Notes: generated from the sequence alone by a model not told the origin. A stretch of DNA of 64,000 nt from Gnetum montanum (GCA_015680685.1 MNCI01027046.1:1562995-1626994); one strand, 5' to 3'. Counted from the first letter of the stretch, positions 21,373 to 34,709 are shown. A program made the numbers and translations.

Positions 21373-24300
21373 TGAATCCAGATTAGCCTTTGATGTTAGT
21401 GTTAAATGCACTTGACACCTTTACCATCCAAAAAGAGGCTAGGAGTGACAACCCTAGGCTTGTGATGGCAAGACTAAGGCAATCCCTTAGGCTACATGAT
21501 CAAGACTTAGAGTATGCTATGCTCAACAATGAACAATACAACTTTATATGTGCAAAGATTCAAGTAGGGTTACCCATGGATCACCTTCACATGAAGGCAA
21601 AATAGGACTTTAAACTAATCCAGAAAGATAGATGAGAGTATATCCCTTCTTCGTTCGACATCATCTCACTCACAGAGTCCCACCATTTGTTATTATCCCA
21701 GCTCATCTGAGTAGGTGAGCATGATCTAGGAACTAACTATGTGGAAGCCCTATAGGAGGAAGAAGATGAGTTTGAAGCTCTTTTCGAACATGAGAGCTCC
21801 TTCCACACCATCTTCCAACAACCACTCCCTAGTTTGGCCTCCCCTAAGTTCAGCTCACTCATTTGCCCCCCCCCCCCCCCCCCCCCCCCAAAGACAATTA
21901 TAGCACTAGCATCACCTTTCCACTTCATTAGGCTTAGGTTGATGCCTATAGTGGTAATGCACTAAATACAATACATGAAATATGATGTAATAGCTCCATT
22001 TAACTTTCCCTTCATAACATCACCTCAACCTACCTAGCCAACTTTTCTAGTAGCAATCAAGTTCGCTCAGCCCTACATTCATGCAAGGCTTGTCTCTAGG
22101 CCCCAAATGACTCAAGCACCCTACATCCTACCTATTTTATCGATGCCCTTAATGTCAGTCCAACCCACACATGCATGGCTTGACCTTGTCAATATGCCCA
22201 TAGCATAGTCAATGCATCAATCGCATCATGTGGCTCTACAACTGGCAATCTGGCTCTGGGCTGTACAACCAACACAACATATAGCACAGCCAATGCAACT
22301 AGCTAGTGCATCTCAAAACTTGGATCAGGCATTCTAGTTGATCCAAAGTTTAATGGAGGAGGTGAGGCAACTTAAATATGCTTCTTTTGAAACCATCAAG
22401 GTGGTGGATTTCTACCAGGATAGCCCTATATGTTTTGCAATCCCATCCCTAACTTTGCTAACTAGGGTCTCATTGCCCCAATTCACCAATAATGCACACA
22501 TGGTCATGTTTAGGTTTGAGTGCCTACTACTACAAGCCTAGTCACACACCATCATGTGCATGTTTTCCATGTGACTAACTAGCAAAGCCTTAGACTAGTA
22601 CCATGCACTACCTAGAGGCTTTGTCTCCTCTCTAGAGGACCTCTTAATCTATTTTGTGATGCACTTCAAATACAACTTGAAGCCAAAAGCAACCATGGAC
22701 CAGCTAATGTAGGTCAAGCAAGGCCACCTAGAGCCTATGAAAAATTTCATCCAACACTGGAGCATCTCATTAAACAAAATACTAGAGCTGATAGCTAAGG
22801 TATACCTCTTACCTATCTTCAAAGGCATAGTTAATGACTTCATCAAGTCAAAACTATACTGCTTAGGCCCGTAATCCCTAACCTAGGCCTTTGCCCAAAC
22901 TAAGAGCATAGAAGATGTAGTGCAAGCTAGCAAGGACCTAGCCTATGTATCCTACAAAAATTAGCATATGAGAAAGCATAAAGCAATAGTGGCAACAGTA
23001 GCCACACATGCTAAAGCAACCAATTAGGAGTTGATGGCTAGGCATTCCAAAGCCCTAACTCACAAAGCTACCAACTCTAGTGCCAAGGCCGCCAACTTGC
23101 CTACAGATGTAGTGGCCATGACACAAGTTGATCAAAGGCCCAACTTTGAGTGCAAAGATTGCTCAAATGTTACCCCGTTGCCACTGAAATCCTTAGAATT
23201 GTTGGATCAATTGTTAAAAGTTGGGTGCACCCAACATAAGCAAATGTTTAAGGATGCCCACAAAAGGCACAACAGGTACTGTGATTTGCTAAGGAATCCT
23301 ACCTCAGCAACACCAAATGAGCCCCCAATCCCATAGTACTTTGGGTTAGACCAATTCTTTCATTACCAATAGTTGTCTGGTCATAGCATGGAACTTTATC
23401 AAGCTTTGCAAGATAATCTACAAAGGATGATAGATAAGGACAAACTAGTTCTTGACACGGAAAACTCAGTTAGGCCCCAAAACCAATCCATGAGGGTGTA
23501 CAATGACCCTTTAAACATAGATGATACTAGCTACATCATAAACACCATTAGCGTGGGTGGCAAGTTAGGACCAATGTAGTAGCCTTTTGTGGTCTAAGTG
23601 CCTTCTACTAGTGTAAAGGTCCCCTTTGCCTCCATAAGTTTGAGGCCCTCCTTCATTGCTAGAGTGTTACCTTAGGCACCCACAACATCCTTCATGGTTA
23701 GGGTCCCATAGCATGTTGTAACAAGAATTTCTTAGCCACCATTTGTTGTTAAGATGCCACAATGTGCTAGCCCCTCATCTACTCAAAGCCTAGTAGTGGG
23801 TAATGCATTGGCTCCTTATTTTCCAAGGGCCAACCCTCCTAGCAACATGGGTAGACCCACTAGATGGCAATGAAAAAGGTCCAACAAATGCTTCATAGAT
23901 GAAATGGCTAAGCAACAATGAGACTAAAAAGTACTTGGTCCACCAAAGTTCATCCCTGTCTTTGCAACCCCTATGATCAAAGCAACTAAAAAGGCCATAA
24001 CTAGCAAACCAAAACTGAGCACTAAGGCCCACAAATAGGCTGAGCAAGTAAAGCCTAAGTTGCCTCCATGAGAGATTCATTTCTTAGGCCACATGGAGGA
24101 AGTTAAGGCCAATAAAATGATAGACAGTGGCAAGGACTTCATAGATGCATTAACCCAAGTCAAGCAGGCACTCAAATAGAAGAACATAATGTTGAGCCTT
24201 TATGACCTAATCATGACCTGATTTGTCCACCACAAAGTGCTAGTATGGATGCTAACCTCCATTCCTATCATGAAGAACATCCTAGCATATGAGAATTCCA

Positions 24301-24983
24301 TCCATGCTATGATGTTGCCTCCTACACCATAGGAATTGAGCTCCATACCCTTTGCATTTTGTGATGGGGCAATTAAGGTTTACCTTGATAAGGGTGAGGT
24401 GATAATAACCCCCATGTTTATCACCATACATGTCAAGTAATGCAAGATTTGCAGGATGCATGTCAATGATAGGGCAACAACAAATGTTACCCCATACACT
24501 ATCGTTGATAAGTTAGGCCTTACACACCAAATCAAGCCAACAAAAATCACATGCTTAAACTCCTTTAGTAGGTCATGCATCATTATTAAGGGTACTATCA
24601 TAATAGCCTTTGTGGTAGGGGAGAAATTTCCCACCACTGCTAAATTCATTATCATAGAGGAAATGCCTAGCTTTAACTTAATATTGGACAAGCAGTGGTT
24701 GGCCCAATTATGGGCCATCTTCTCTCCAATCCACCAAGAAATCTACCTTTCATACAAAGGTGGTGAGGTTATTATCCATAGTGAGAATGTAACCCCTCTA
24801 GCCATCAACAACACAGATACAAAGAAAGGATTAGAAGTGGATTTTTCTAATGATGCATTCATAGCAAAGGATGAGAACAAAACGTGTGAGGTAGACCCAC
24901 TTCAAAGGAAAAAGGAAGCCAATGACCTACTGGAGGATGCCATTTTTGTGGAATTACCCTTCAACATAGTGAGTGGGGATTAG
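21373..24983 (+). pseudogene. RT-3 gag-protease polyprotein, broken
   Basis: Begins MNPD at ATG 21,373, followed by MLVLNALDTF...RLRQSLRLHDQDLEYAML. The middle (22,338-22,940) has gag-like helical stretches such as MKNFIQHWSISLNK. 23,031-23,579 is Ala/Lys-rich then Asn/Asp-rich. 24,456-24,983 is a 175-codon frame: NDRATTNVTPYTIVDKLGL, then a block ending FNLILDKQWLAQLWAIFSPIHQEIYL, equivalent to the Tat protease DGGA.NVLP...LG and LLGRPWIH..GA.PSTLHQ; the catalytic Asp-Ser/Thr-Gly is decayed. A 24-base poly-C run (21,866-21,889) interrupts gag. TAG dominates among stops. Confidence 0.65.
21866..21889. repeat. Poly-C homopolymer (24)
   Basis: Uninterrupted run of 24 C within RT-3 gag. The length may not be exact in the assembly. 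Confidence 0.9.
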
Positions 24984-25359
24984 GGGTACTACCGAATAGT
25001 GCAATCTAGGCCTTACGTGCCCCCTAATCCATACCAGATTAGGAAGCAATTGCATGACTAAGGTGCCCCATTAGTTCAAAAGCATGCTAGGAACCCGTTG
25101 GCTATTCGCTTCCCTACATTGTGCATCCTGCTTTCCATTTACATCACATTAGCACTGTAGCATATTATTTACATTCAGTTTAATCACTTAGCTTACCACC
25201 TACATTGCCTACACATTAAATAGCTTAGTTCACATTTCTACCATTTTTTCTTTAATGCATTTGCCTTCATGCATAAAAAAACATCAAAACACATAAAAAT
25301 CATAAAAACTAAAATTATAGAAACAAGAGGTAGCAATATATAGGTTTACATGGCCTTAA

Positions 25360-25880
25360 AATGGCAACGTTGCAACCTGAAACGACCTTAAACTATCACC
25401 CTTGATTTCCATCGATGCAACCTCAAATGGCCTAAACTATCATGTTTAAACAATCACAATGGCCTAAAATGGCCTTAAACTACCACAATGGCTAGGAATG
25501 GCCTAAAACTATTACCTTTAATTCTACAATTCAATGGCCCAAAATGGAGTTAAATTGGTAATGCAAGGGCCTAGAATGACCTTAAACTATTTTCATAGCC
25601 TAGAATGGCCTTAAACTAGCAAACCATCTAATTTAGAATAGGCTAAAACTATCACATTTAAATAATCACAATAGCCTGAAATGGCCTTAAACTATTGCAA
25701 TAGCTTGGAATGACCTTAAACTCTCATCAACGACCTGCTATAGCCTTAAATTGGCAACGCAAGGTCCCAAAATGGGCTTAAACTATCGTAACAGCCCAAA
25801 ACAACCTAAAACTATCATTGTGGCCCAAAATGGCCAAAAACTAGCATTGTCCCACTACGACCTTAAACTAGCCTGGCCTA
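25360..25880 (+). repeat. Diverged tandem repeats, AATGGCC.TAAACTATCA
   Basis: At least a dozen copies of a short word (AATGGCCTTAAACTATCAC and variants) at irregular 25-45 bp spacing. Units are heavily diverged. Confidence 0.8.
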
Positions 25881-25989
25881 TCAAGGCTTCGAACTAAAAA
25901 TATATTTTTTATGTCTTACAATGGCCTAGACTCACATATTTATAGCAAATGCAATAAAATCATCATACGTCATTCTTGAAGCCTTACTA

Positions 25990-26420
25990 CATTTAGCATG
26001 TAGCATCACACATCACCGAAGCAAGGTAAGAACTCATCCACTATGATGCTAAACTATTGCAACATTCATCCACTATGACATTAAACTAGCAAAACATTCA
26101 TTCGCTATGACATTAAACTAGCACCCACACCATTCATCTACTATGACATTAAACTGGCACAACAACTCGTCTATTATGATGTTAAACTAGCACATCACAT
26201 CCACTATGATGCTAAACTAGCATAGCACATGTTTGCTATGACGCTAAACTAGCATAGTATATGTCTGCTATGATGATAAAATAGCATAGAATTCTTCTAC
26301 TACGATGCTAAACTGGAACACAACAATCTGTTGGCACTATAAACTAGCACACCATGGTCTACTAGGATCTTAAAATAGTAGGGTTATAGTCTAGCAAGAC
26401 CTTAAACTAGGTTTGCGGTT
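25990..26420 (+). repeat. Tandem repeats, CTATGA.GCTAAACTAGCA
   Basis: About ten copies of a 35-45 bp unit built around CATCCACTATGATGCTAAAC and CTAGCA. Shares TAAACTA with the preceding field, so the two probably derive from one ancestor unit. Confidence 0.8.
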
Positions 26421-26585
26421 AGCCACACACAATTATGCAAGCAAGAAAGTATAACTCTAATTCCCGTCCTCCCCCACCACTCTTTTCTACACCACATGGG
26501 AGAGGGGAGGATGGGGGGATATCGTAGCACTAGAATGGAGCACCTACAACTGGTGTGGCCTTTAGACGACTTACAACATCAACAT

Positions 26586-26686
26586 CCCCCCCCCCCCCCC
26601 CCCCCCCCCCCCCNNNNNNNNNNNNNNNNNNNNNNNNNNNNNNNNNNNNNNNNNNNNNNNNNNNNNNNNNNNNNNNNNNNNCCCCC
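26586..26686. other. Poly-C and assembly gap
   Basis: 28 C (26,586-26,613), 68 N (26,614-26,681), then five more C. The open frame crossing it is an artefact of CCC and NNN codons. Confidence 0.97.
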
Positions 26687-27609
26687 TACACTTTTACTAG
26701 CTTTTTGAGCACTTGCAATTGACGTACCTTTGATGCACTAGTGGCATTATCACCCCCTTGCACTTTATTTGGATTTTGTGTATAGTATTTTTTTTTTGTC
26801 TTCTCTGAGTTGTGTTTGCAGGATGAAGCCCCAGGTCATCATGTAAAGATAAACCTCATCATAGTAGCAAGTCATTGCATTGCTTTGATGTGCATGATTG
26901 GACTAGCTAATCCTCTCAAGAGTGCACATCCTTATTACCCCATTATAGCCTACCTACATCCATCCCTATGTCTCGATACTCTTGCATTTTCCCACATAGT
27001 TGTCCTGTGGGGAGCCTTTGTTAGCTAGTCAAAGCCTAGGTGGATGTAACACAGGTCATCCTAGGGAAGAAACACCTGTCCTATAGATGTAGCATGGTTT
27101 TGCAAGCATCAAAGCAAAGTCCATCTTGTGCCACATAGTCCACTCAATGAAAAGGACCTCACAGTAAGCATTTAGCAACATGCAGAGCCTAAAACAGGTT
27201 CATCCCACCAAAAAAAATGAGTAGGGGCACATCCCCAAGCAATCCAATAGTGCTGCAATTTTGCAACTGGTCCAACCCTAAATCCACATTGACTCTCTCA
27301 TGAGCACTCCGACAAGAGATCAATATTTTTAGGGGTAAGCCACCTTAGTGCCATGGTTACCTTTAGCTGTGTTGACTTTGCATCTTGCATCATGACACTT
27401 TTTTTGCACTTTATCTCTCCTTTTATCCCTAGCACATTACCTACACCTTTTACTCCTAGCATACCACTATCCATAACACTCTTTAACATAGTGCAACAAA
27501 ATTTGATTAGGTACTGAAGAGTGATGTTGGTGCTAGGTTTGTTGTGGTGTTTTGTTCTTTGTCAATGTCTTTTAGGACATTCCTCCAAATGTCAACAAAG
27601 ATGGACCAA

Positions 27610-28920
27610 TGAAACACCATCAAATTTGGACTTCGACATCCTGGGCTTAAAATTTTCTAAGTGTTGAGCATAGTTAGCACAAAGGTGCAACTTTTGCAGA
27701 TTTTTCCAAGTGTTGAGACTATGCTCTCCACCAACCTAAAGCATAGTCAAGCATGGAAGTTAGTTTCTGCAAGTTTTAACAAGTGCTAGAACTATGCTCA
27801 CCCCTAGTTAGGAGCGTAGTTAGCCTCCTGTGGAGAGCGTAGTCAGCACATACTCATATTTTGCAAAATTTCTCCAAGTGTGGGACTATGCTCTCCCCCA
27901 TTCTAGAGCATAGTTAAGCATAATTAGCCAGAATAGCCTCTAAAGGCCTCCAAAATGTAGAACTAGCATTCAACTTAGCTCCAACTCACCTCTAGCAATT
28001 GTAGTTAGCAAAATGCATCTTTTTTATATCCCTTTTATTCCCAAAATTGTATCTACGCTCAACCCCACACAATACAATGGAGAGCATAGTCACAAAGTGT
28101 AGTCTCCAAAGTTGCATTTCTATAGGTACATTGCGATCCTCTCAGTGCATATACATGCACTTGGTAGCATAGTTACAGTCTCTCAACCTTGCAAAGTTTA
28201 GCAAAGTATAGTAGAGCATAACACTGATAGCCTCAGTGGAGAGTGTAGTTGGGTGAGACCATAGTCCCAACCATCCCCTCTACCGCATGGTGATAATGCT
28301 GCATTTTTTGCTAACCCTAATCCTATAAATACCCTACACCATCAACATTTTTGTGGTTGGCATTTTAGCAAATCAAGGGTTGATAAATTTTTGGATTAGC
28401 ATTTGGCAAAGTTGCAGATGATCGTAGCCATACCATAGCCCAGCAGAACACCACAGCCTATGGTACACTGCAGTGGCCAACCCAATAGATGTAGACACCC
28501 TGGCAAGTGCCAATCTTTGTGGCTAGACACCTCTAAGACTGTGGCTATGCTCTCCACTATGCATGTTGTACCCCATGTACCTTCTAACCCTTTTTTATGT
28601 TAACTACACTCAACCCCATTTGGGGTGGTGTTCTACTTCTCTCTCTCTTTGCATTTTTAGCATTTCATTTGCATTTTTTGCTATTTCATTGCATAGCTAC
28701 ATCTAGTAAGTTCTTGTTTGATTGACAAGACCATTCATGGCATCCTATCTTTTCCTCTAGTAGACCCTCACTTGAATTCAGGGTTAGGTTGTGTGTCCAT
28801 CGACCTTGGTGTTCCAACTACCAACATTTTTTATCGTTACACCATGCAACTCATAGCCCATTGCATTGTCAAAATTTACTTCCAAGTGATAACTATGATG
28901 TTCTGCACTACGTAGGACCT
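27610..28920 (+). repeat. RT-3 3' LTR (3' end approximate)
   Basis: Aligns with 19,800-21,110 from CCATCAAATTTG through the GCATAGTC hairpin units, TATAAATA (28,324) and GCCTATGGTACA. It has fewer hairpin units than the 5' LTR (about three against five). Confidence 0.7.
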
Positions 28921-31900
28921 TACATTGTTCAATACATCTCTCTTTCCTAAACTATGATGAATCTAAGACTTGAATGCTCTTACATAAAACATTTTATCCT
29001 TGTGTGAGTCACAGTGGATTACAGCCAGTAAAGAAGCCCTAAATACATTAGATTGTGAGACACATACAAGTCGCACTAATAATCGATATAATAAAAAAAT
29101 TTGATATTATGACATCAAAGATATTTAGGGGCTAGTAAGATTAGAGACAAAAATTGAGTTGGTGAGGACAAACTTAAACCATGTCTATGAAAGATAAATT
29201 TATAATAGTGTAAAGAGGGAAAATTAGAAAACATAACAAGGAATGTTGAAATGGTGCAGCAAAATAGTAATGAAAGATATGAAAAAATGAATGAAAACAT
29301 TTACAATAGCAACTATGAAATGGAGCTAATGCGAGGAGGATTTCGATCCTAGGCCTACATAGAAGCTTGACATTGAGTGCTCAACATGTAGGAGACTTTG
29401 GATTCAATTAGGCCACTAACATCAACATCACTCAAGAATGAAAAGGAAAATATATGGGCAAAAGAAATGGGGCCTAAATTTTATTCCTAATGTTGGCATC
29501 ACATCTTTGTACTCATTGTCATGCAATGGAGGGATGGGCATAGGAAGATGGATATCCATTCTTCATGCATATCATCGTATGACATGGGATGAGGATGAGG
29601 ACATAGGTTTTTTATAGCCTAATAAGAACAAACATAACTTTTGTGGAATGGAGTTCAAGGCATAGATTCGGATCAGCTCCTGACTCAAGATTATGATTAT
29701 GCATTTGTTCCATGCACCATGCTCTATTCATATGCATGATATGGATAACTTGTCTATTTTATGTTGTGGCATGGTTTAACAAAATTTTTAGGCCTTGTGC
29801 ACTGCCATAGTTACATGGACGAGGGTCGTGAATATCAAATTGAAGCACCTTAAACATATTTGTGTCAAGAAAGTGTGAGAATAGTTTGGATGCTTAAATA
29901 GTGATTGCTTTTCTACTCTCCATCATCCTAAAGATGCTCTTCATAGAAAAAAATTAGCATTATAGCCCTACAAATGTGAACCCATATGAAAAATGACTTC
30001 TTTTACCATCTACTATTTAACAAATGAGGAATAGCATTAAAGATGATTACCACGTTTTATTACATTGAATCACATTAAAGATGATTACTTCATTTTTCTT
30101 TTACCATTTACTATTAATTAAATGAAAATAGCATTACAAATTAGCACATTTTTCTATAATATCTTGCATTGAAGCACATTAAAGATGATTACCTTAATTT
30201 TTTGTAATATCCTACATTAAAACACAAATTAGAATATTATAGTTGCAAATTTGGTTGATTTTTTCTAAATGGTACCAAGAAGACTTGGTAATTTTTAAAA
30301 TGATTTTCAACACTTATAGTATGTAGATTTCTACCATCCAATAGATCAAAAGAGTTTGTAAACTTAATACAATTTAAATTTCAGTTTCAAAATATGGTCA
30401 TAAAGCAAGTGTAAAATTATTGATTTCTCAATAAATAATTTACATTACTATTAACTAAGAGTAACAAGAGTTCATCAACAAATATGTTAACTCACTAGGT
30501 ATAAGAGCCATGGGTTGGAAAGCTATAATCATCATAATGTGCTAGTGTGAGTTCTTGGAAAACCATGGAGTGAAGACAAGAGCAAGGAGGTGAAGCACCA
30601 AAGATGATTATATCCTCAAGAATACCTTAGGTAATCCAAATGGAGCCATGAGGAGAAGTTGGTAGATGCCAATCAAATCATATATATTTCTACAATGCAA
30701 TAAATCTCTCTTAATAAAATTTGAGTTTTAGTTTCAAAATATGATCATAAATCAAGTGTACAATCATTAGTTTCTCAATACATAACTTACACAATTATTA
30801 ACTAAGAGTAACAAGAGTTCATTAATAGATATGTTAACTCACTAGGTGTAAGAGCCTTGAGTTGGAAAGCTATAATCATCATAGTTTGCTAGTGTAAATT
30901 CTTGGAAAACTATGGAGTGGAGACAAGAGCAAGAAGGTGAAGCATCAAAGGTTGTATCCTCAAGAATACCTTAGGTAATCCAAATGGAGCCATGAGGAGA
31001 AGTTAGGAGATGCAAGTTGAGTTTATAAATTTATTTATGAAAAAATTCAAAGTTTAGAAAATAGTCATAAGGAAAAAGTTAGAAACTTGCAAAAGTCACA
31101 AAAAATGCTCAAGTGTAGTGAGTTCATAAGTTGATCTATGAATGAACTTCCCAAGAATTAAAAAGAGGAAGTGATTGTGAATTAAAGTTATGAATAATGT
31201 GAAGAGGAAAAGTCATGAACCTAGTCTCATGTAAGATTGAGCACTAGGAAAATTTCTAGTTGTATCATGAATGGTTAAGAACCCATGATGATAAAAAAAT
31301 TAACTTAGTGTGTGTTCTACCATAATCAAATTAGAGCATTGTTTCATCAAATGTAAAATAAATTTGAGGCTGAGCTTTAGAGAAATAGTTATCATAAGTA
31401 ACTATGAACTAAAGAATCCATAAAACATATATTGTAAGCTAGAATTGATATTAGTTGTAATCTACATATGATAGTTATAGATAGCAATTAATAAAATTTT
31501 ATGAAAAAGAAAAATTCTTGCTGAAAGATCATAGAAAATACAAGGAATTTGTAAGTTAATATTTAACTTTTGAAATCTAAATTTGTAGGATAAATATAAT
31601 CTCTAAAATTAATATTAAAGTAGTAGAATGCAAGAGAATTTAACATTGTATCAAAATAGAAGTAGAAGCAAGAACAAGAATAAAGGAAAAGTAGGAATAG
31701 AGGAACCAATTAAAGAATTCATATGGAGTAAAGTACAAAGATAAAAAGCCCTTGAAGAGGATTAAACTACAAACTACATGAAAGAAGTATAGAATTCATA
31801 GAAACTAGGATATTTATAAGAAAAAAAAACTATTAAAAAAACTCATGATCTAAGAAAATTCATGAAGGTTTTGAAGAGCATAATGCCCATACAAATAAAA

Positions 31901-32374
31901 TATAACCCATTGATGGAAAATTAAAGGGTGATAACATGTCAACTAAAATGATGCATATATTACTTATAAGGGATATATAAGAAAATAGAATAATAAAAAT
32001 AGAGATTCTACATGAAAAAGTTGTGGAATAAGTTGATTAGATGCTTCACAAAAGACTTAGATAGATCTCATTCATAAATCTATATTAAATAAGATGAGAT
32101 CCTATTCATGTAATTCCTATGTAATCCCATGATTAGATAATCCCCTATTAAGAAGATCCTTAAATGAGATGATAAGGATCATCCCCATAATTTCCTAGAT
32201 TCATACTTATCTTTCCAAATCTATTCTTGGAAGATCAAGACCCATCTAATTATAGCAGCATATGTTCATTAGTAAGAGAATTGAAGAGAATCTTACAAGT
32301 GTGTTTGTTCTAACTAATTTCTTTATTTCCTTTTAGTTTATATCATAGATTGAGCATCCTTTAGGTTTTTCATT
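28921..32374. other. AT-rich DNA, no recognisable gene
   Basis: No coding frame with family motifs. 30,020-30,220 repeats CATTAAAGATGATTAC three times. The stretch from about 32,030 may hold the 5' LTR of the downstream copia relic, but I could not find its start. Confidence 0.5.
30320..31016 (+). repeat. Tandem duplication of a 355-bp unit
   Basis: Copy 1 (about 30,320-30,668) and copy 2 (about 30,680-31,016) share long stretches, e.g. ATTAACTAAGAGTAACAAGA, GTTGGAAAGCTATAATCATC and ATACCTTAGGTAATCCAAAT. By eye most positions match, so it is younger than the surrounding DNA or conserved. Confidence 0.85.
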
Positions 32375-32423
32375 TGGTATTGGAGTAGGTTAGTTTAGAT
32401 TCTTGATAATAGATCTCTCCAGA

Positions 32424-33687
32424 ATGGCCTAGAATCATGGATCCATGTCTCCCTAGGGTCCCATCTTCACTAGAGAGAATTATGAGTATTGGACAATCAA
32501 GATGTAAACATTCTTGATCTTATAAGATTTATGGAATTTTGTTGAGAATAGATTTAAAGATGTTGATCAAGAAACATTTCAAGCCTTGAAGAAAGAAAAA
32601 AAGAATGAAGTTAAGGAGTTTCATAAGAAAAATGCAAAAGCATTATTCATCATTCAATTTGGGTTAAATGTAATAATCTTTTCCAAAATTATCATGCATG
32701 AAACTAGCATAGCTGCATGGGATGCACTGGAGATTGCATACAACCACCAGAAGTTAGAGTTGTCAAGTTACAAGTATCAAGGAAAGACTTTGAATCTTTG
32801 CATATACTAGATTTAGAAAATATTGATTAATACATCATCTAATTTCAACAAGTTTGAAATGGACTTGAATCTTGTGGAGAAATGCTTGAGGAAAGGTGTG
32901 CTATTCAAAAGATTCTTTGAAATGTAGCTAGACAATATGATCATATCATTGTGGCTATTGAAGAAGTAAGAGATATCGATATGATGATAATGGTTAAGCT
33001 CATAGGAAGCTTAAGGACATACAAGCAAAGGATTTCTGATTATGAGAAGTTAATAGCAAATGCATTTCAAGTGTAATTTTTAGAAAACATCCAATCAAAA
33101 TCAAAATCACCGATTCTTAGGTGGATTCTCATTTAGAGGACATGCACATGGTTATGGCACATTTGGAGGTTGTGGTCATGGAATGTCCAATATATTAAGG
33201 GAATATAAGCATTATGATTTTTGTGGCATCAACACCCATAATACTCTAAAATTTTAGTCTAGAAAGAAGTATCAAAAGACAGGTAAAGTAAAAATGATGG
33301 GACATGAAGATCAACAAAATCATAAAAAATTATTTTACATTGAAAAAAGGAAGATCAACTCTTGATTTCTACAAAGGTACCAGATGCTGGCAACAACAAC
33401 AATATTTGATATGTTGATAGTGGATGTTGTAATCACATGAGAGGGAATAAGAAATGATTCTCAATTTTACAAAAATATGATGGAAACGTAACTATAGGTA
33501 ATGAGAAGTAGCTAACCATTACTAGGATTAGATCACTTGCCTTCACAACAACTGAAGATAATAAATATATTATCTACCATATATATTATGTTCTAGATCT
33601 TTCAAAGAATTTATTAAGTGTTAGCTAATTATGTTGTAATGGTTATTGTGTGGAATTTGAAAAAGATGTTTGTAAGATTTTTAAGCT
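32424..33687 (+). pseudogene. copia gag-protease, broken
   Basis: ATG 32,424 opens a frame with FTRENYEYWTIKM, DLWNFVE and then KKNAKALFIIQFGLN and AAWDALE, the copia gag order. Its first four stops (TAG 32,430; TAG 32,454; TAA 32,505; TAA 32,523) are each one C-to-T change from Gln. Around 33,210 HYDFCGINTHNT is a decayed knuckle. YVDSGCCNHMRGNK (about 33,408) is the protease active site with DSG intact. The frame 33,650-33,687 enters the gag-pre-integrase linker. Confidence 0.75.
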
Positions 33688-34709
33688 TGATGATGACAAT
33701 GGTATTGTCATTATACCAATTAGGCTGCGATATCGCGTCGTCCCCTGCGATATCACGTACGCAATGTTGTGGTCCGCCGCCATATCTATAAATAAGAGGC
33801 GGCACTTCCCTTATTTTCCATCCTGGGCTACAAGTAGGGAAACTCTAGCAGTTTGATCACTCCAGAGATAGAATATTTTCCATGTGCTCGCAGTAGGAGT
33901 CCTAAAGTGAACGGATCTTTATTCAAGCAACAATGTACATGAACACAAGTTGTGTACAGCAATAACGACGAACTTCTTGGATAAACCTTGTAGTGCATGG
34001 AATAGGATTTTATTTATTGCTTTCTCTCTTACCCTTAAACTCCTAGGATGTGAAATGAGTACGACTTGATTACGAGCATCTAAGGATGTGTACGCATAGT
34101 CAAGGAATCGGCTGCTCATCACATACGGTATGAGTACAACTTGATTATGAGCATCTAGTGTGACTACTTGGTAACCCAGTGGCGTATCCAGGATCTACAC
34201 TTGGTAATCCCAATGGTAGTCCCATGTGTACGGTTAGTCAAGGAAACGGCTACTCATCGCACTTAGGCTAGATTAGCTTTCTCAACCCTTTCCTCCTAGT
34301 TAAGTGCCTTAGTACGACCACTTCGAGCACATGTGTTACACGCGGTGATCCCAACAACGATTAGCATTTTGTAGCCACAGTTGCATCGGTTCAGGGTGTG
34401 TATAGTAAGTGGGAACAGATGCTAACACTAGGTAATTTAGACTTAGTCATTAGTTAGAGTTAGTTAGTGTCTCCAACCCTTCACTTTGATAGCATAGGAG
34501 ATAAAACATAAAAGACCATAAAAATCATATACCTCATACTTACTTAACCATACACTGTGACAACCACAAGTAAGTCTAGGAAGACAACAAATGATTAACC
34601 CCAAGTGTTCCATGGGGCGTGTAGGCACTTAGTCTATGGAGTTCGACTGGATCGCACGTGCTACGCTCGTTTCATATGGTTGAGTGTAGGGGTACCTCGC
34701 CACTCATCA
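33688..34709 (+). repeat. Solo LTR, family A, inside the copia relic
   Basis: 1022 bp, TGATGATGAC...CTCATCA, with no internal region. Flanks AAGCT (33,683-33,687) and AAGAT (34,710-34,714) match 4 of 5. U3 carries two decayed GATATCG palindromes (33,723-33,765), then TATAAATA. A tandem duplication of about 75 bp (GAGTACGACTTGATTACGAG at about 34,057, variant at 34,130) lies in R/U5. Solo LTRs arise by recombination between the two LTRs of a full element. Confidence 0.88.
33787..33794 (+). promoter_or_regulatory. Solo LTR TATA box
   Basis: TATAAATA followed by AGAGGCGGCAC, matching the family A start of R at 1-46 and 62,600-62,640. Confidence 0.75.

Larger units (their letters stand above)
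24984..27609 (+). other. RT-3 non-coding 3' region
   Basis: Follows the protease directly where pol should begin. It consists of two tandem-repeat fields (25,360-25,880; 25,990-26,420), poly-C with an assembly gap, and about 900 bp without recognisable genes. 25,120-25,330 is AT-rich. Confidence 0.65.
19800..28920 (+). mobile_element. RT-3: Tat-like non-autonomous LTR retrotransposon
   Basis: Two diverged direct LTRs (start TGAGACCATC at 19,800 and TGAAACACCATC at 27,610) enclose gag plus protease and a long non-coding 3' region of tandem repeats. No reverse transcriptase, RNase H or integrase is visible, so any movement would have needed helper proteins. The protease and the repeat-bearing 3' region resemble Tat/Ogre elements. 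LTR 3' ends and the primer site could not be fixed, and no target duplication was confirmed. Confidence 0.7.

Noticed and set aside
24380-24718. 112-codon minus-strand open frame
   Set aside because: Antisense shadow of the RT-3 protease frame.
26496-26708. Open frame with a proline run and X residues
   Set aside because: Product of poly-C and the N gap.
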